From Pleurocapsa minor HA4230-MV1 (lineage in GTDB: Bacteria; Cyanobacteriota; Cyanobacteriia; Cyanobacteriales; Xenococcaceae), in contig JAHHHZ010000027.1 in NCBI GenBank assembly GCA_019359095.1, positions 1 to 64,000 on the forward strand: a stretch of DNA of 64,000 nucleotides, read 5' to 3'. Below, piece by piece: positions 26,717-35,232 of this stretch (its first letter is position 1; every line of letters begins with the position of its first letter). Below the pieces are notes generated by a model that did no database searches, was not told the DNA's origin, and worked only from the letters and a program-made list of their open reading frames with translations. The translations under genes and the position numbers were made by a program.

Positions 26717-27565
26717 TTACATTAGATAAGCAGCATGATGCTGCATATGATCCTTTATAAAACTACTAATAGTAAAGTAGCTGTGATCGTATCCCTGTTG
26801 CCAGCGTAAATTTAGTTTTTGTCCGACTTGCTGACAAGCTTGCTCAAAATTTTCGGGCAATAATTGTTGCTGTTGATAAAACTGATCTTCAGTTCCCTGA
26901 TCGATTAAGATTGTAGAGTTGAGCTGAGTATGTTTGACTAATTCACTCGCATCATATTCTGTCCATGTTTGGCGATTTGTCCCTAAATAAGCCGTAAACA
27001 GCTTCTCTCCCCAAGGACACTTCGTTGGTGCTGCAATGGGTGCAAAAGCGGACACAGATCGATACTGCTGCGGATTTTTGAGGGCGCAAATTAACGCTCC
27101 ATGTCCTCCCATCGAATGACCAAAAATGCTTTGCCGATCGGATTTGACGGAAAAATTATGCGTAATTAAATCTGGTAATTCTTGAGTTACATAGCTATAC
27201 ATCTGATAGTGCTGTTGCCAAAGATGTTCTGTGGCATCGACGTAAAATCCCGCACCACTACCTAGATCCCAAGTTTCATTTTCTCCAGAAATACCCGTAT
27301 TGCGCGGACTAGTATCGGGAACAACTAGCATAATGCCTAATTTTGCAGCATATTGCTGTGCGCCAGCTTTGGTGATAAAGTTTTCCTCATTACAGGTCAA
27401 TCCAGATAAATAGTACAGTATTGGTACTGGTTGCCACTTCGCCTGGGGAGGAAGATAGACAGCAAAATTCATCTGGCAGTTACAGGTAGATGATTGGTGG
27501 GAGTAATAGGCAACAGTGCCATCAAAACAGCGGTATTCAGAATTAAGCTGGAGAGAATTAGGCAT
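26717..27565 (-). CDS. fghA: S-formylglutathione hydrolase
   Basis: Esterase-D family hydrolase that releases formate and glutathione in formaldehyde detoxification. 282 residues: LSGLTCNEENFITKAGAQ, PDTSPRNTGISGE, WDLGSGAGFYVDAT and the nucleophile Ser151 in FGHSMGGHGAL. DQGTEDQF and GYDHSYF supply Asp and His. No glutathione-dependent formaldehyde dehydrogenase gene is adjacent in the window. Confidence 0.92.
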   Translation of the reverse strand: MPNSLQLNSEYRCFDGTVAYYSHQSSTCNCQMNFAVYLPPQAKWQPVPILYYLSGLTCNEENFITKAGAQQYAAKLGIMLVVPDTSPRNTGISGENETWDLGSGAGFYVDATEHLWQQHYQMYSYVTQELPDLITHNFSVKSDRQSIFGHSMGGHGALICALKNPQQYRSVSAFAPIAAPTKCPWGEKLFTAYLGTNRQTWTEYDASELVKHTQLNSTILIDQGTEDQFYQQQQLLPENFEQACQQVGQKLNLRWQQGYDHSYFTISSFIKDHMQHHAAYLM

Positions 27566-27604
27566 ATAAGTAGGTAGGTCAAATTAATTAGAAGATGCTC
27601 TGGT

Positions 27605-27633
27605 AGGGAATTAGGGAATTAGGGAATTAGGGA
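27605..27633. repeat. Tandem octamer array, AGGGAATT x3
   Basis: Three AGGGAATT units plus a partial. This is an 8-bp period, unlike the 7-bp arrays elsewhere. Confidence 0.85.
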
Positions 27634-27860
27634 GAGATAACTAATTACCACTAAAATCTATCTTGTTTTTGGTTTTATATTTAATTCCGCCTAGCTATTT
27701 AATTTAAAATCAAAAGTCTGATTATTTCGAGCGATCGCTAATAGTTGTCGATCATATTTATCAACTCGCTTTCAACAGTGTATTTCTATACAGTAGATAT
27801 AATCTGCATTAGACACAATATATATTATCGGTTTCCCTCTGCATCCTAACTTTAAAATAT

Positions 27861-29576
27861 ATGCAACCCAAAATTATTATTTGTGGCTTGGGACGCACAG
27901 GCTCTAAAATTTATAGCCTACTGAAACAGCAAGGAGCAGAAGTAGTCGCAATTAGCAATAATTCGCTTCATCCTGCCAGCAAACAAATTATCGTTGGCGA
28001 TCCGCGAGATAACGTTACTTTAATTAAGGCGGGAATCAGACAGGCAAAAACGTTAGTTTTAGTACATGACGATGATGCTTTAAATTTGGCAATCTTAACC
28101 CAAGCCAGGGTACTAAATCCTCAAATTCGGATTATCAATCGTTTGCTGAATCATACATTAGGCGATCGCCTTGACTTGACTTTACCAGACCACTTCACCA
28201 TGAGCGTGGCAGCACTAGCCTCTCCGCTGTTTACTTTTGCTGCTTTGGGTAATAAGGCGATCGGTCAACTCCAGTTATTCAATCGTACCTGGCCAATTCA
28301 CGAAGAAGTGATTGAGACCGATCATCCCTGGCTAGGCAGAAAACTCGAAGATTTGTGGGTAGACCCCAATCGGATGTTGATCTACTATTTACCCGTTCAC
28401 GAAGAGATCGATCTAGTTTCGGCAATTACCCAAGAAAAATGTCTATCGGTGGGCGATCGCCTAATCGTCGGGACAAGACCCCAAATGCTGACTAAACGTC
28501 GTTCTTGGCGCAAGAAACTATCCAAGGCAATTTTCAATCTTCCTCGCTATCAGCAATATGCTCGTCCTGTAACTTTAGTCAGTTTGGCATTACTAGCAGT
28601 TATTTGTGCTGCAACCTTAATCTATGTCAGCATTAATCTCCAGACATCCTTCGCTGATGCCCTTTATTTTTCTGTAGGTATGATTACGGGAGCAGGAGGG
28701 AAGGAAGAAGTTGCCGAAAATTCAGCAGACTATATTAAAATCTTTACAGCAATCATGATGATCGTCGGTGCTGGAGTAATTGGTATTTGTTACGCCCTAA
28801 TTAATGATTTTGTCTTAGGTAGTCGGTTTCGGCAGACTATCGACGCTGCCAAAATTCCCCGACATAATCACCATATTGTCTGTGGTTTAGGTGGAATGGG
28901 TATTCAAATTACTCGTCAGCTTCATGCCCAGGGACATGAGGTAGTGATCATCGAATCCGATCCTAATAACCGTTATATTCGTGCTGCGCGTTCTCAAGGC
29001 ATCCCCGTAATTATTGAGGATGCAAGTGTACCCTCCAATTTAAAGGCGGTGAATGTGACCAAAGCTGTAAGTTTAATTGCCGTTACTAGCCATGACACCG
29101 TGAATCTAGAAATCAGCCTGACTGCTAAAGCTTTGTCACCATATTTAAAAACCGTGGTGCGTAGCGGGGATCCCCAGTTTGCTCAATCAATGCAGGACGT
29201 GTTTGAGTTTGACCACGTATTGTCACCTGTCGAATTAGCTACCTATTCCTTTGCTGCTGCTGCTTTGGGAGGTAGGATTCTCGGTAATGGTATGACTCAA
29301 GATCTACTATGGGTAGCTTTAGGCACCATGATTACCCCCAAGCATCCTTTTTATCATCAAACAGTCAAAGATGCTGCCATGAAAAGCGATTTCGTGCCTT
29401 TGTATCTAGAAAGACAAGGCTACACTCTGCATGGCTGGCAATTACTCGAAACTCGCCTGCAACCCCAGGACGTTTTATATTTAACCATGCCTGCCAGTGG
29501 TTTAGACCAACTGTGGCGCACTCCTAACTCCGACGATGAACTACTCGATCGCCTTGAAGATAGTTTAATCAATTAA
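27861..29576 (+). CDS. RCK-pore-RCK potassium-channel-like protein
   Basis: 571 residues in an unusual order: TrkA-N/RCK domain (1-135, IIICGLGRTGSKI), TrkA-C-like domain (145-210), TM helix (236-257), pore loop (264-282), TM helix (293-316), second TrkA-N (336-455, IVCGLGGMGIQI) and a C-terminal TrkA-C-like part. NAD-binding glycines are intact in both RCK domains. The pore segment ALYFSVGMITGAGGKEE lacks the TVGYGD filter of K+ channels. It could be a non-K+ or non-conducting homologue. It is alone in its transcription unit. Confidence 0.8.
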   Translation: MQPKIIICGLGRTGSKIYSLLKQQGAEVVAISNNSLHPASKQIIVGDPRDNVTLIKAGIRQAKTLVLVHDDDALNLAILTQARVLNPQIRIINRLLNHTLGDRLDLTLPDHFTMSVAALASPLFTFAALGNKAIGQLQLFNRTWPIHEEVIETDHPWLGRKLEDLWVDPNRMLIYYLPVHEEIDLVSAITQEKCLSVGDRLIVGTRPQMLTKRRSWRKKLSKAIFNLPRYQQYARPVTLVSLALLAVICAATLIYVSINLQTSFADALYFSVGMITGAGGKEEVAENSADYIKIFTAIMMIVGAGVIGICYALINDFVLGSRFRQTIDAAKIPRHNHHIVCGLGGMGIQITRQLHAQGHEVVIIESDPNNRYIRAARSQGIPVIIEDASVPSNLKAVNVTKAVSLIAVTSHDTVNLEISLTAKALSPYLKTVVRSGDPQFAQSMQDVFEFDHVLSPVELATYSFAAAALGGRILGNGMTQDLLWVALGTMITPKHPFYHQTVKDAAMKSDFVPLYLERQGYTLHGWQLLETRLQPQDVLYLTMPASGLDQLWRTPNSDDELLDRLEDSLIN

Positions 29577-29847
29577 TTATTTTGGTAACGAAAAGAAAGC
29601 GATCGCTGAAATTGAAAACCTGTCATCAGGACAACAAGATGCGATTACGCATTTGCGCACCCTACAAGTTACGATTATTTTGTATCCAAGTTAGGAAAAA
29701 TAATTTATGAGCTTTATTTTAGAGCGTGAAACACCGCTTTAGCTTGGGCAGCAAATAATGAACGTATGTCTGGATGTAAGTGATTGAAGCCTTGCTATAC
29801 TGAGCATCATCAATTATCAAATTTAACAACCTAAATTTAGCTAAAAT

Positions 29848-30024
29848 ATGCAGCCTACTGACCAAAGTAAGTTTACTGAACAAGCGTGGGATGCGATCGT
29901 AAAATCTCAAGAAGTTGCCAAATTATTTCAGAATCAAAACTTAGAGGTAGAGCATTTAATTTTGGCAGCGATCGAACAAGAAGAATTGGCGATCGCCAAT
30001 ATGTCGAGCAATGCTATGATATAG
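29848..30024 (+). pseudogene. clpB: Truncated ClpB N-terminal fragment
   Basis: A 58-residue frame beginning MQPTDQSKFTEQAWDAIVKS, then EVAKLFQNQNLEVEHLILAAIEQEELAIAN, is the start of the Clp-N domain of the disaggregase ClpB. It stops after an unrelated MSSNAMI tail. A further frame in the following 50 bases (YVEQCYDIVCQQMQQELDRLVQDK) is not ClpB. The native start region is preserved but the ATPase is gone, so I read it as a decayed duplicate; expression as a micro-adaptor is possible but unsupported. Confidence 0.7.
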
Positions 30025-30106
30025 TCTGCCAACAGATGCAACAGGAACTAGATCGATTAGTTCAAGATAAATAAGTTTCTGGCTTCAAGCCAGGTTATTA
30101 CTAAAT

Positions 30107-30721
30107 TCAGTCTGTCTGACTAAAAGCATTTTTGACCGTCTTTTGGACTATGGAATCGTTCATCATAAAGCTATGAAAAACTGGTAGCTGAATTATCCGA
30201 TCTTGATGAGATAATCGAGTTTCATTGAGGGCAACTATACCGTCATTAAGCTCATCGCCAAAGGGACTCCAGAAACCCCGTAACCCTCCAGTTCCCGCCA
30301 CAATTGTGTAAGGAGATTCAATTCTTGGCAAGGATGTAAAGAAGTCTGGATTAGTTAAATTCAATCCACATTGACCTGTCCACCATCTAAATGGTGCTAG
30401 TCTCCAAGCGCGTAGGGCAAGACGGGGTAGTTGATTTGGTGTGCCTAACATGACAATATGTTGAGGCATTGCTAGAGAATTCAATCCCAAAGCTGCTCGT
30501 ACCAGTAACCCGCCTAGAGAGTGGGCAACAATTCCATAATCACCTTGACTTGCCAAAGTTTGCAGACGAACTCGTAGACGTTCCACAATGCAATCAAAGG
30601 TTTCACTGACGGCTAAATAGCTAAACTGCTCCGTTGCCCATCCTGACTGTTGTAAGAACCATTCAAGACTAAGTAATGATAAAGATGTTCTACTCAGACC
30701 ATGAATTAACAATATTTTCAT
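30107..30721 (-). CDS. Alpha/beta hydrolase (lipase-like)
   Basis: 204 residues: KILLIHGLSRTSLSL (oxyanion region), the nucleophile elbow AHSLGGLLVRAAL, a middle LGTPNQLP and a C-terminal VFHSFMMND histidine. It resembles small membrane-associated lipases or acyltransferase-type hydrolases. A degenerate, internally deleted copy lies at 36345-36528 on the same strand, about 6 kb away, beyond the nuclease and restriction genes. Start ATG is at 30721. Confidence 0.8.
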   Translation of the reverse strand: MKILLIHGLSRTSLSLLSLEWFLQQSGWATEQFSYLAVSETFDCIVERLRVRLQTLASQGDYGIVAHSLGGLLVRAALGLNSLAMPQHIVMLGTPNQLPRLALRAWRLAPFRWWTGQCGLNLTNPDFFTSLPRIESPYTIVAGTGGLRGFWSPFGDELNDGIVALNETRLSHQDRIIQLPVFHSFMMNDSIVQKTVKNAFSQTD

Positions 30722-30831
30722 CTAACGTTTTGATCGATCAGTAGGAAAAAAGAACTACTTGCTTGCATACTAATAGATTCGCGAGCGCATCTGGGAGTTT
30801 CCTGACATTTTTTAAAAAACTATTATTGCGG

Positions 30832-31554
30832 TCACAGTAAGTAAAATTCGATTGAAGTCTTATTTTTATTTACGTAGTTTTTTGCGTGCCACATCTTCCT
30901 TGGATGATTTATATCATGACTTGTATTTCGTGTTTTAGCAATTTCTGTGTCAGATTCTAGAGTATTAACTTTCTTTGTATTATTTTTTTCTACTTTCGTA
31001 TATTGTTGAGAAAATATTTTATTCTGAACTTCACCTAAAAGAGAAGTTACGATATCTTGTTCTGAACTCATTAATACAGACATAAAATGAGTTAACCGTT
31101 CTTTGCTATATTCATCCCCTCGATCAACGCGAACAAGATTACGGCTAAAATAGTCTTGAGAAATAGAGATCGAATTCTCATTTAACTGTTTTAGAACATA
31201 GTTAGTCAAAACAACCGCTTCCTTAAATTGAACCAAAATCTCTAAGGAAGGGTTTTTATCAATTGATTCCATAAGAGAAATCAGTTCGTTCTGTAGTCTA
31301 ACAGCTAAATGGAGTGCATCTTTTTCCATTTCCGACTCAGCTAATTTAAGATTTAGATCTTTTATCTGCTTTTGACTTCTGTTAGAAAGTTCGTAATAAC
31401 GTTGCTGTAACTTATCCCGACTGTTAATTAATTCTGTATTAACTTTTTCATATCGTTTGACAGCTTGTCGATCTTTTTCGTTAACTGCTTGGGTTGTGAG
31501 TACACCTGCGACTGCGCCAGCAGCAGCGCACGCTGCCATAATTAGAGGTAACAT
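30832..31554 (-). CDS. Membrane-anchored coiled-coil protein of the HNH module
   Basis: Not recognised. 240 residues with an alanine/glycine-rich hydrophobic N-terminus (LPLIMAACAAAGAVAGVL), then a long charged helix (residues 25-100, with QRYYELSNRSQKQIKDLNLK and ESEMEKDALHL), then a helical middle and a basic, asparagine-rich C-terminus. Probably an inner-membrane-anchored coiled coil. It starts 29 bp after the stop of the HNH gene on the same strand, so the two form an operon. Possible roles are partner, inhibitor or immunity factor; the sequence does not decide. Confidence 0.6.
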   Translation of the reverse strand: MLPLIMAACAAAGAVAGVLTTQAVNEKDRQAVKRYEKVNTELINSRDKLQQRYYELSNRSQKQIKDLNLKLAESEMEKDALHLAVRLQNELISLMESIDKNPSLEILVQFKEAVVLTNYVLKQLNENSISISQDYFSRNLVRVDRGDEYSKERLTHFMSVLMSSEQDIVTSLLGEVQNKIFSQQYTKVEKNNTKKVNTLESDTEIAKTRNTSHDINHPRKMWHAKNYVNKNKTSIEFYLL

Positions 31555-31583
31555 AAATGACTCCTTAATTTATTTCTTTTTCG

Positions 31584-32597
31584 TTAACTTGGTGGTAAAA
31601 GATTTTGCTTAGAAGCTTTGAGTGATTGATGTGGTAGGTTTTGAAGCGACTGATAAATTTGTCGAGATTCCATGTATCGTTGCATAGCAGCCTGTACACC
31701 TGATTCACGAGGACGATTGACAATCACATCAGTCAATTGCTGTTCTTCATCTAAAACAGACATGCTTTTTTCATGTTCATAGATTAAATCAGCTTCCACT
31801 TGACTGAGATACTGCAATTCTTGCTCAGTCATGGATTCGTAATAAGCTCTGACTTCTTTTTTGTGGTCATCAAGAATCTTGAAAAATTCGTAAGTTAAAC
31901 CAACACCTCCCGCCACCCACAAAGCAGGAGAAATTGCAGTAAGAGCGATCGCAATAGGGGGATAAGCTGTTGCTACAGTTGTGACAATAAAAGCAGTTCC
32001 ACCACCGACACCACCACCAATCAGTGTTTCTTTACCCGTTTCTTTTGCTGCATCTTGAGCAGAAATTTCCCCTCTAACAACCCGAAGTCCATTTCTTAGC
32101 ATCGAAAAGGGAGCAGTTGTAATTGCGCCTATGGCTGCGCCTTTCGGTGCTGCCTGACAACCTGCTTTAATTGCTCCAGTTAAATTTTCCAATTGTGCTG
32201 TCAAATCGAGTTTTACTTGTTCATGAGGAGTCATATTGCGACTGCCACGAGCGCGATTAATCGAATTGTTCTCCCACTTGATATTATCTGGATTACTAGA
32301 ACCGCCATGCTTGTGAGACTTTATGTGACTGGCATCTTTATCTGATAAATATTCCTTGACTTTGTGAGCAGCAGATTGTCCATCTACGCCTGCTCGTTGA
32401 GATGGCGGAACTTTATCCAACATTTGTAGTGTTTCAGCATCAGTGCGTCTGTATCCTGTACCACTACGTATTCCGCCTCTACGTAAATGATTTATTTTTT
32501 CGGGAGTGAACTGAGCGATATCTTCTAACTGAGCATGATAAACCTTAGAATTAGCAGCAGTATTAAACGCTGAATTGCGTTGAGAATCGTTTGACAT
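31584..32597 (-). CDS. HNH nuclease-like protein with glycine-zipper membrane segment
   Basis: 337 residues. An HNH-like motif spans 88-120: DASHIKSHKHGGSSNPDNIK then WENNSINRARGSRNMT (His91, Gly98-Gly99, Asn105, Asn114, Arg116). After a helical linker comes a glycine-rich hydrophobic region (GGGVGGGTAFIV at 194-205 through about 236) able to cross a membrane, and then a charged helical C-terminus. The layout suggests a membrane-targeted or self-inserting nuclease, as in toxin or defence effectors. It is first in a two-gene operon next to a restriction-modification locus. Family name unknown. Confidence 0.6.
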   Translation of the reverse strand: MSNDSQRNSAFNTAANSKVYHAQLEDIAQFTPEKINHLRRGGIRSGTGYRRTDAETLQMLDKVPPSQRAGVDGQSAAHKVKEYLSDKDASHIKSHKHGGSSNPDNIKWENNSINRARGSRNMTPHEQVKLDLTAQLENLTGAIKAGCQAAPKGAAIGAITTAPFSMLRNGLRVVRGEISAQDAAKETGKETLIGGGVGGGTAFIVTTVATAYPPIAIALTAISPALWVAGGVGLTYEFFKILDDHKKEVRAYYESMTEQELQYLSQVEADLIYEHEKSMSVLDEEQQLTDVIVNRPRESGVQAAMQRYMESRQIYQSLQNLPHQSLKASKQNLLPPS

Positions 32598-33210
32598 TTA
32601 TTTAAAACTGTTATTTTTTCTAGTTAATCCTCTTTATTGGCTGAAGCGTGTGATTTAAGTCGTCAGTTAAGGAATATTTTGGTAACTAAAGATTTAGTGA
32701 TTTTTTTAATAGAACAGGGAACACTAATTAAGAAAAAAGAATGAAGATTATATATGCGAAATCAGACAAATATTCTAATAACACTTATTTTACTTGGTTC
32801 AATAACTGGATGTAAACAAAATTAGAAAAGAAGAAGCTTTTTTAATAAATGAATGGGGATTTATCTATACTAAATTTAGCGAAGTTTGGCGTCCCGATAA
32901 CTGTTGATAAAGTTTATTTAAGAATTTATATTTTTTAATTAATCGTTCATATTCGCAACTTTTCAAAAGCAATTGTAATTGTGTTTGCCATCTTAAAGTG
33001 CGATCGCTAGATATATCAATCCTAAAATATCGGCTGATGTTTATTTATTTAGCAGATTTTTCCCTAAATCGCTAAATCTAGAAAATGCGATCGCACTGCA
33101 AGTATCAAAGTAAAATAGCCCTAAAGGACAAGCGATCGCTTTTGTTTTCAACTTAAATTTATTCGTTACAATTGCAACTTGTTTTATCTCAACAAGATTT
33201 AGATTAACTT
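32598..33210. other. Long spacer between HNH module and MBL gene
   Basis: 613 bp, AT-rich, with three HIP1-type sites (around 33001, 33090 and 33133). It contains only the broken lipoprotein-like frame at 32754-32907. No promoter or terminator can be assigned firmly. Confidence 0.5.
32754..32907 (+). pseudogene. Small lipoprotein remnant, frameshifted
   Basis: ATG 32754 encodes MRNQTNILITLILLGSITGC, a lipoprotein signal peptide with lipobox GSITGC, and stops after 23 residues. A +1 shift just after the lipobox opens KEEAFLINEWGFIYTKFSEV and then WRPDNC to 32907. I read this as a short lipoprotein gene broken by a frameshift and probably truncated. Evidence is the lipobox and the aligned frames only. 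Confidence 0.4.
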
Positions 33211-34239
33211 ATGGTCTTTGCTTTCGACAAAATATCTAAAAAATGGCGACTTTTGCTGTTAGCCATCTGTACTATGCTGTTTCTAATCTTTGGTGCAGCT
33301 TTTAAATTGAGTAATAGTTCCCAAGTTATTGCTCAAACTCAAGCAACTAATACCCAAACTAATGCTGCTGTTTATCACTTCAAAATCGGCAAGTTCAACG
33401 CCATGACTGTAAGTGATGGTAATTTAAATATTGCTCCCAGTTTCTTTCTTCCTAACGCCGATCCTGCTGAAGTAGAAAACTCTCTTGACAATAGTTTTTT
33501 ACCGACTAATAGCGACTATTTATTTTATGTTAATGTTCTTTATGTCGATACAGGAGAGCATAAAGTCCTGATTGATAGTGGCGCAGGAAAGGCTTTTGGC
33601 AATACTGCTGGTTTTTTGTCGCAAAATCTTCAAGCTGCTGGGATTGACCCAAAAAGCATCGATACAGTCTTAATTACTCATGCTCACGGCGATCATATTG
33701 GCGGATTGGTTGCAGCCGATGGTAGTTTCACTTATCCTAATGCGGAGTATTACATTTCTCAAGCAGAATGGGATTTTTGGACAGATCCTCAAGTTAGCTT
33801 GCCTAATTCTTTGGTAGACGACAAAACTAAGCAATCTGCGATTCAAGGAGCGCAAAAGACGTTGAAGGAAATTGAAAATAAGACAAAGTTCTTTGAATTT
33901 GGAACTGAGATCATTCCTGGAATTCTTGCCACAGAAACGACTGGACATACTCCAGGACATACATCATATTTGATTACTTCAGAACAGAATAAACTAATCG
34001 CCACTGGGGATATTTTCTACAGCGATCCGCTAAATTTGGAACATCCTGACTGGGAAGTAGCTTTTGACGCTGATGCTGCCAAAGGTTTAGCTACTAGAAG
34101 CAAGTTTCTCAACGAAGTTAGTGAGTCCAGAGTGGAATTGTTAGTCCCTCATATGCCTTTTCCAGGTTTAGGTCATGTTAGCGCGGAAGCAGATCGCTAT
34201 GCTTGGACACCTTCCTGGTGGAAATTCGATCCTGCTTGA
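33211..34239 (+). CDS. Exported metallo-beta-lactamase-fold hydrolase
   Basis: 342 residues. An N-terminal hydrophobic segment (12-32) acts as signal peptide or anchor, followed by an MBL domain. Zinc ligands are in HAHGDHIGG (His157, His159, Asp161, His162), HTPGHTSY and ATGDIFYSD. The sequence resembles the lactonase/AttM-like branch of exported MBL hydrolases; the substrate is unknown and antibiotic hydrolysis is not implied. It lies inside the accessory island, upstream of the restriction-modification pair but with its own 112-bp gap. Confidence 0.85.
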   Translation: MVFAFDKISKKWRLLLLAICTMLFLIFGAAFKLSNSSQVIAQTQATNTQTNAAVYHFKIGKFNAMTVSDGNLNIAPSFFLPNADPAEVENSLDNSFLPTNSDYLFYVNVLYVDTGEHKVLIDSGAGKAFGNTAGFLSQNLQAAGIDPKSIDTVLITHAHGDHIGGLVAADGSFTYPNAEYYISQAEWDFWTDPQVSLPNSLVDDKTKQSAIQGAQKTLKEIENKTKFFEFGTEIIPGILATETTGHTPGHTSYLITSEQNKLIATGDIFYSDPLNLEHPDWEVAFDADAAKGLATRSKFLNEVSESRVELLVPHMPFPGLGHVSAEADRYAWTPSWWKFDPA

Positions 34240-34351
34240 TAAATAACAGGTAATTGGAAATAAGAGCGATCGCTTTAATTTAGATAGCGATCGCGTATTC
34301 TAACGAACAATTTTAAGTTGTACACTATGTAAAACAATATTGGTATAGTAC

Positions 34352-35206
34352 GTGAGTAATATTTTACAGGCGATCGCAAATATCGTTGCTCATCCCATTC
34401 CTGATATACTTAATTACTACAAAAATATTAGTAACAATCGGATTAACCAAGTTGGTGATGCACTAGAAGCGTTTATCAAAGATGCTTTTGCTAATACTAT
34501 TAGTGAAGTTAATCTCGCCAATAAATCAGATATATACAGCGAAACTTTTTCTTGGGTAGGCAATTCTAACAACATACCAGATTTAATTCTCAAAAATGGT
34601 GATGCTGTAGAAGTTAAGAAAATTGAATCATTAAACTCGCAAATTGCTTTGAATAGCTCTTATCCTAAATCGAAGTTACTGAGTGACGATCCGATGATTG
34701 CTAGTGATTGCCGAACTTGTGAAGACTGGACAGAAAAAGACATTATTTATGCGATTGGAGTTTTTAAAAATAAAAAACTGCATCTTCTATGGATGATCTA
34801 TGGAGATTGTTATGCAGCAAAAGCTGATTATTATCAAAGAATCAAAGATAAAATTTCGACTGGTGTGAATGAAATACAGGGTGTAGAATTTTCTGCTACC
34901 AAAGAATTGGGTAGAGTAAATAAAGTAGATCCATTAGGAATTACTTATCTAAGGATCAGAGGAATGTGGGGTATTGACAATCTAATCAAAGTTTACAACT
35001 ATCTTCCTTTGGAATATGAACCTGATTCTGATATTCAAGTGATTTCCATAATATCAGAAAATAAATACCTTTCATTTCCTGAACAGAGTAAAATCATGAT
35101 TGAATCAATATCTAAACCTAAATTTAAAATACAAGATGGTAAAATTCAGTCTCCTAATAATCCAGCTAAGAAGATTAATGTTAAAATTATCAGCTATGCA
35201 AAATAA
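34352..35206 (+). CDS. Type II restriction endonuclease, NgoPII-like (GGCC)
   Basis: 284 residues from GTG 34352. It matches the NgoPII restriction enzyme layout: NRINQVGDALEAFIKDAFAN at the N-terminus, PDLILKNGDAVEVKKIES with the PD-(D/E)XK residues (Asp, Glu, Lys), YPKSKLLSDD and IIYAIGVF. It pairs with a cytosine methyltransferase of the HaeIII/NgoPII group, for which the site is GGCC, so GGCC is the expected target. HIP1 is absent after the first codons, unlike the neighbours. Identification rests on motif recognition and the partner. Confidence 0.8.
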   Translation: MSNILQAIANIVAHPIPDILNYYKNISNNRINQVGDALEAFIKDAFANTISEVNLANKSDIYSETFSWVGNSNNIPDLILKNGDAVEVKKIESLNSQIALNSSYPKSKLLSDDPMIASDCRTCEDWTEKDIIYAIGVFKNKKLHLLWMIYGDCYAAKADYYQRIKDKISTGVNEIQGVEFSATKELGRVNKVDPLGITYLRIRGMWGIDNLIKVYNYLPLEYEPDSDIQVISIISENKYLSFPEQSKIMIESISKPKFKIQDGKIQSPNNPAKKINVKIISYAK

Positions 35207-35232
35207 TTTTTAAATAAATAGATAAATAACGA

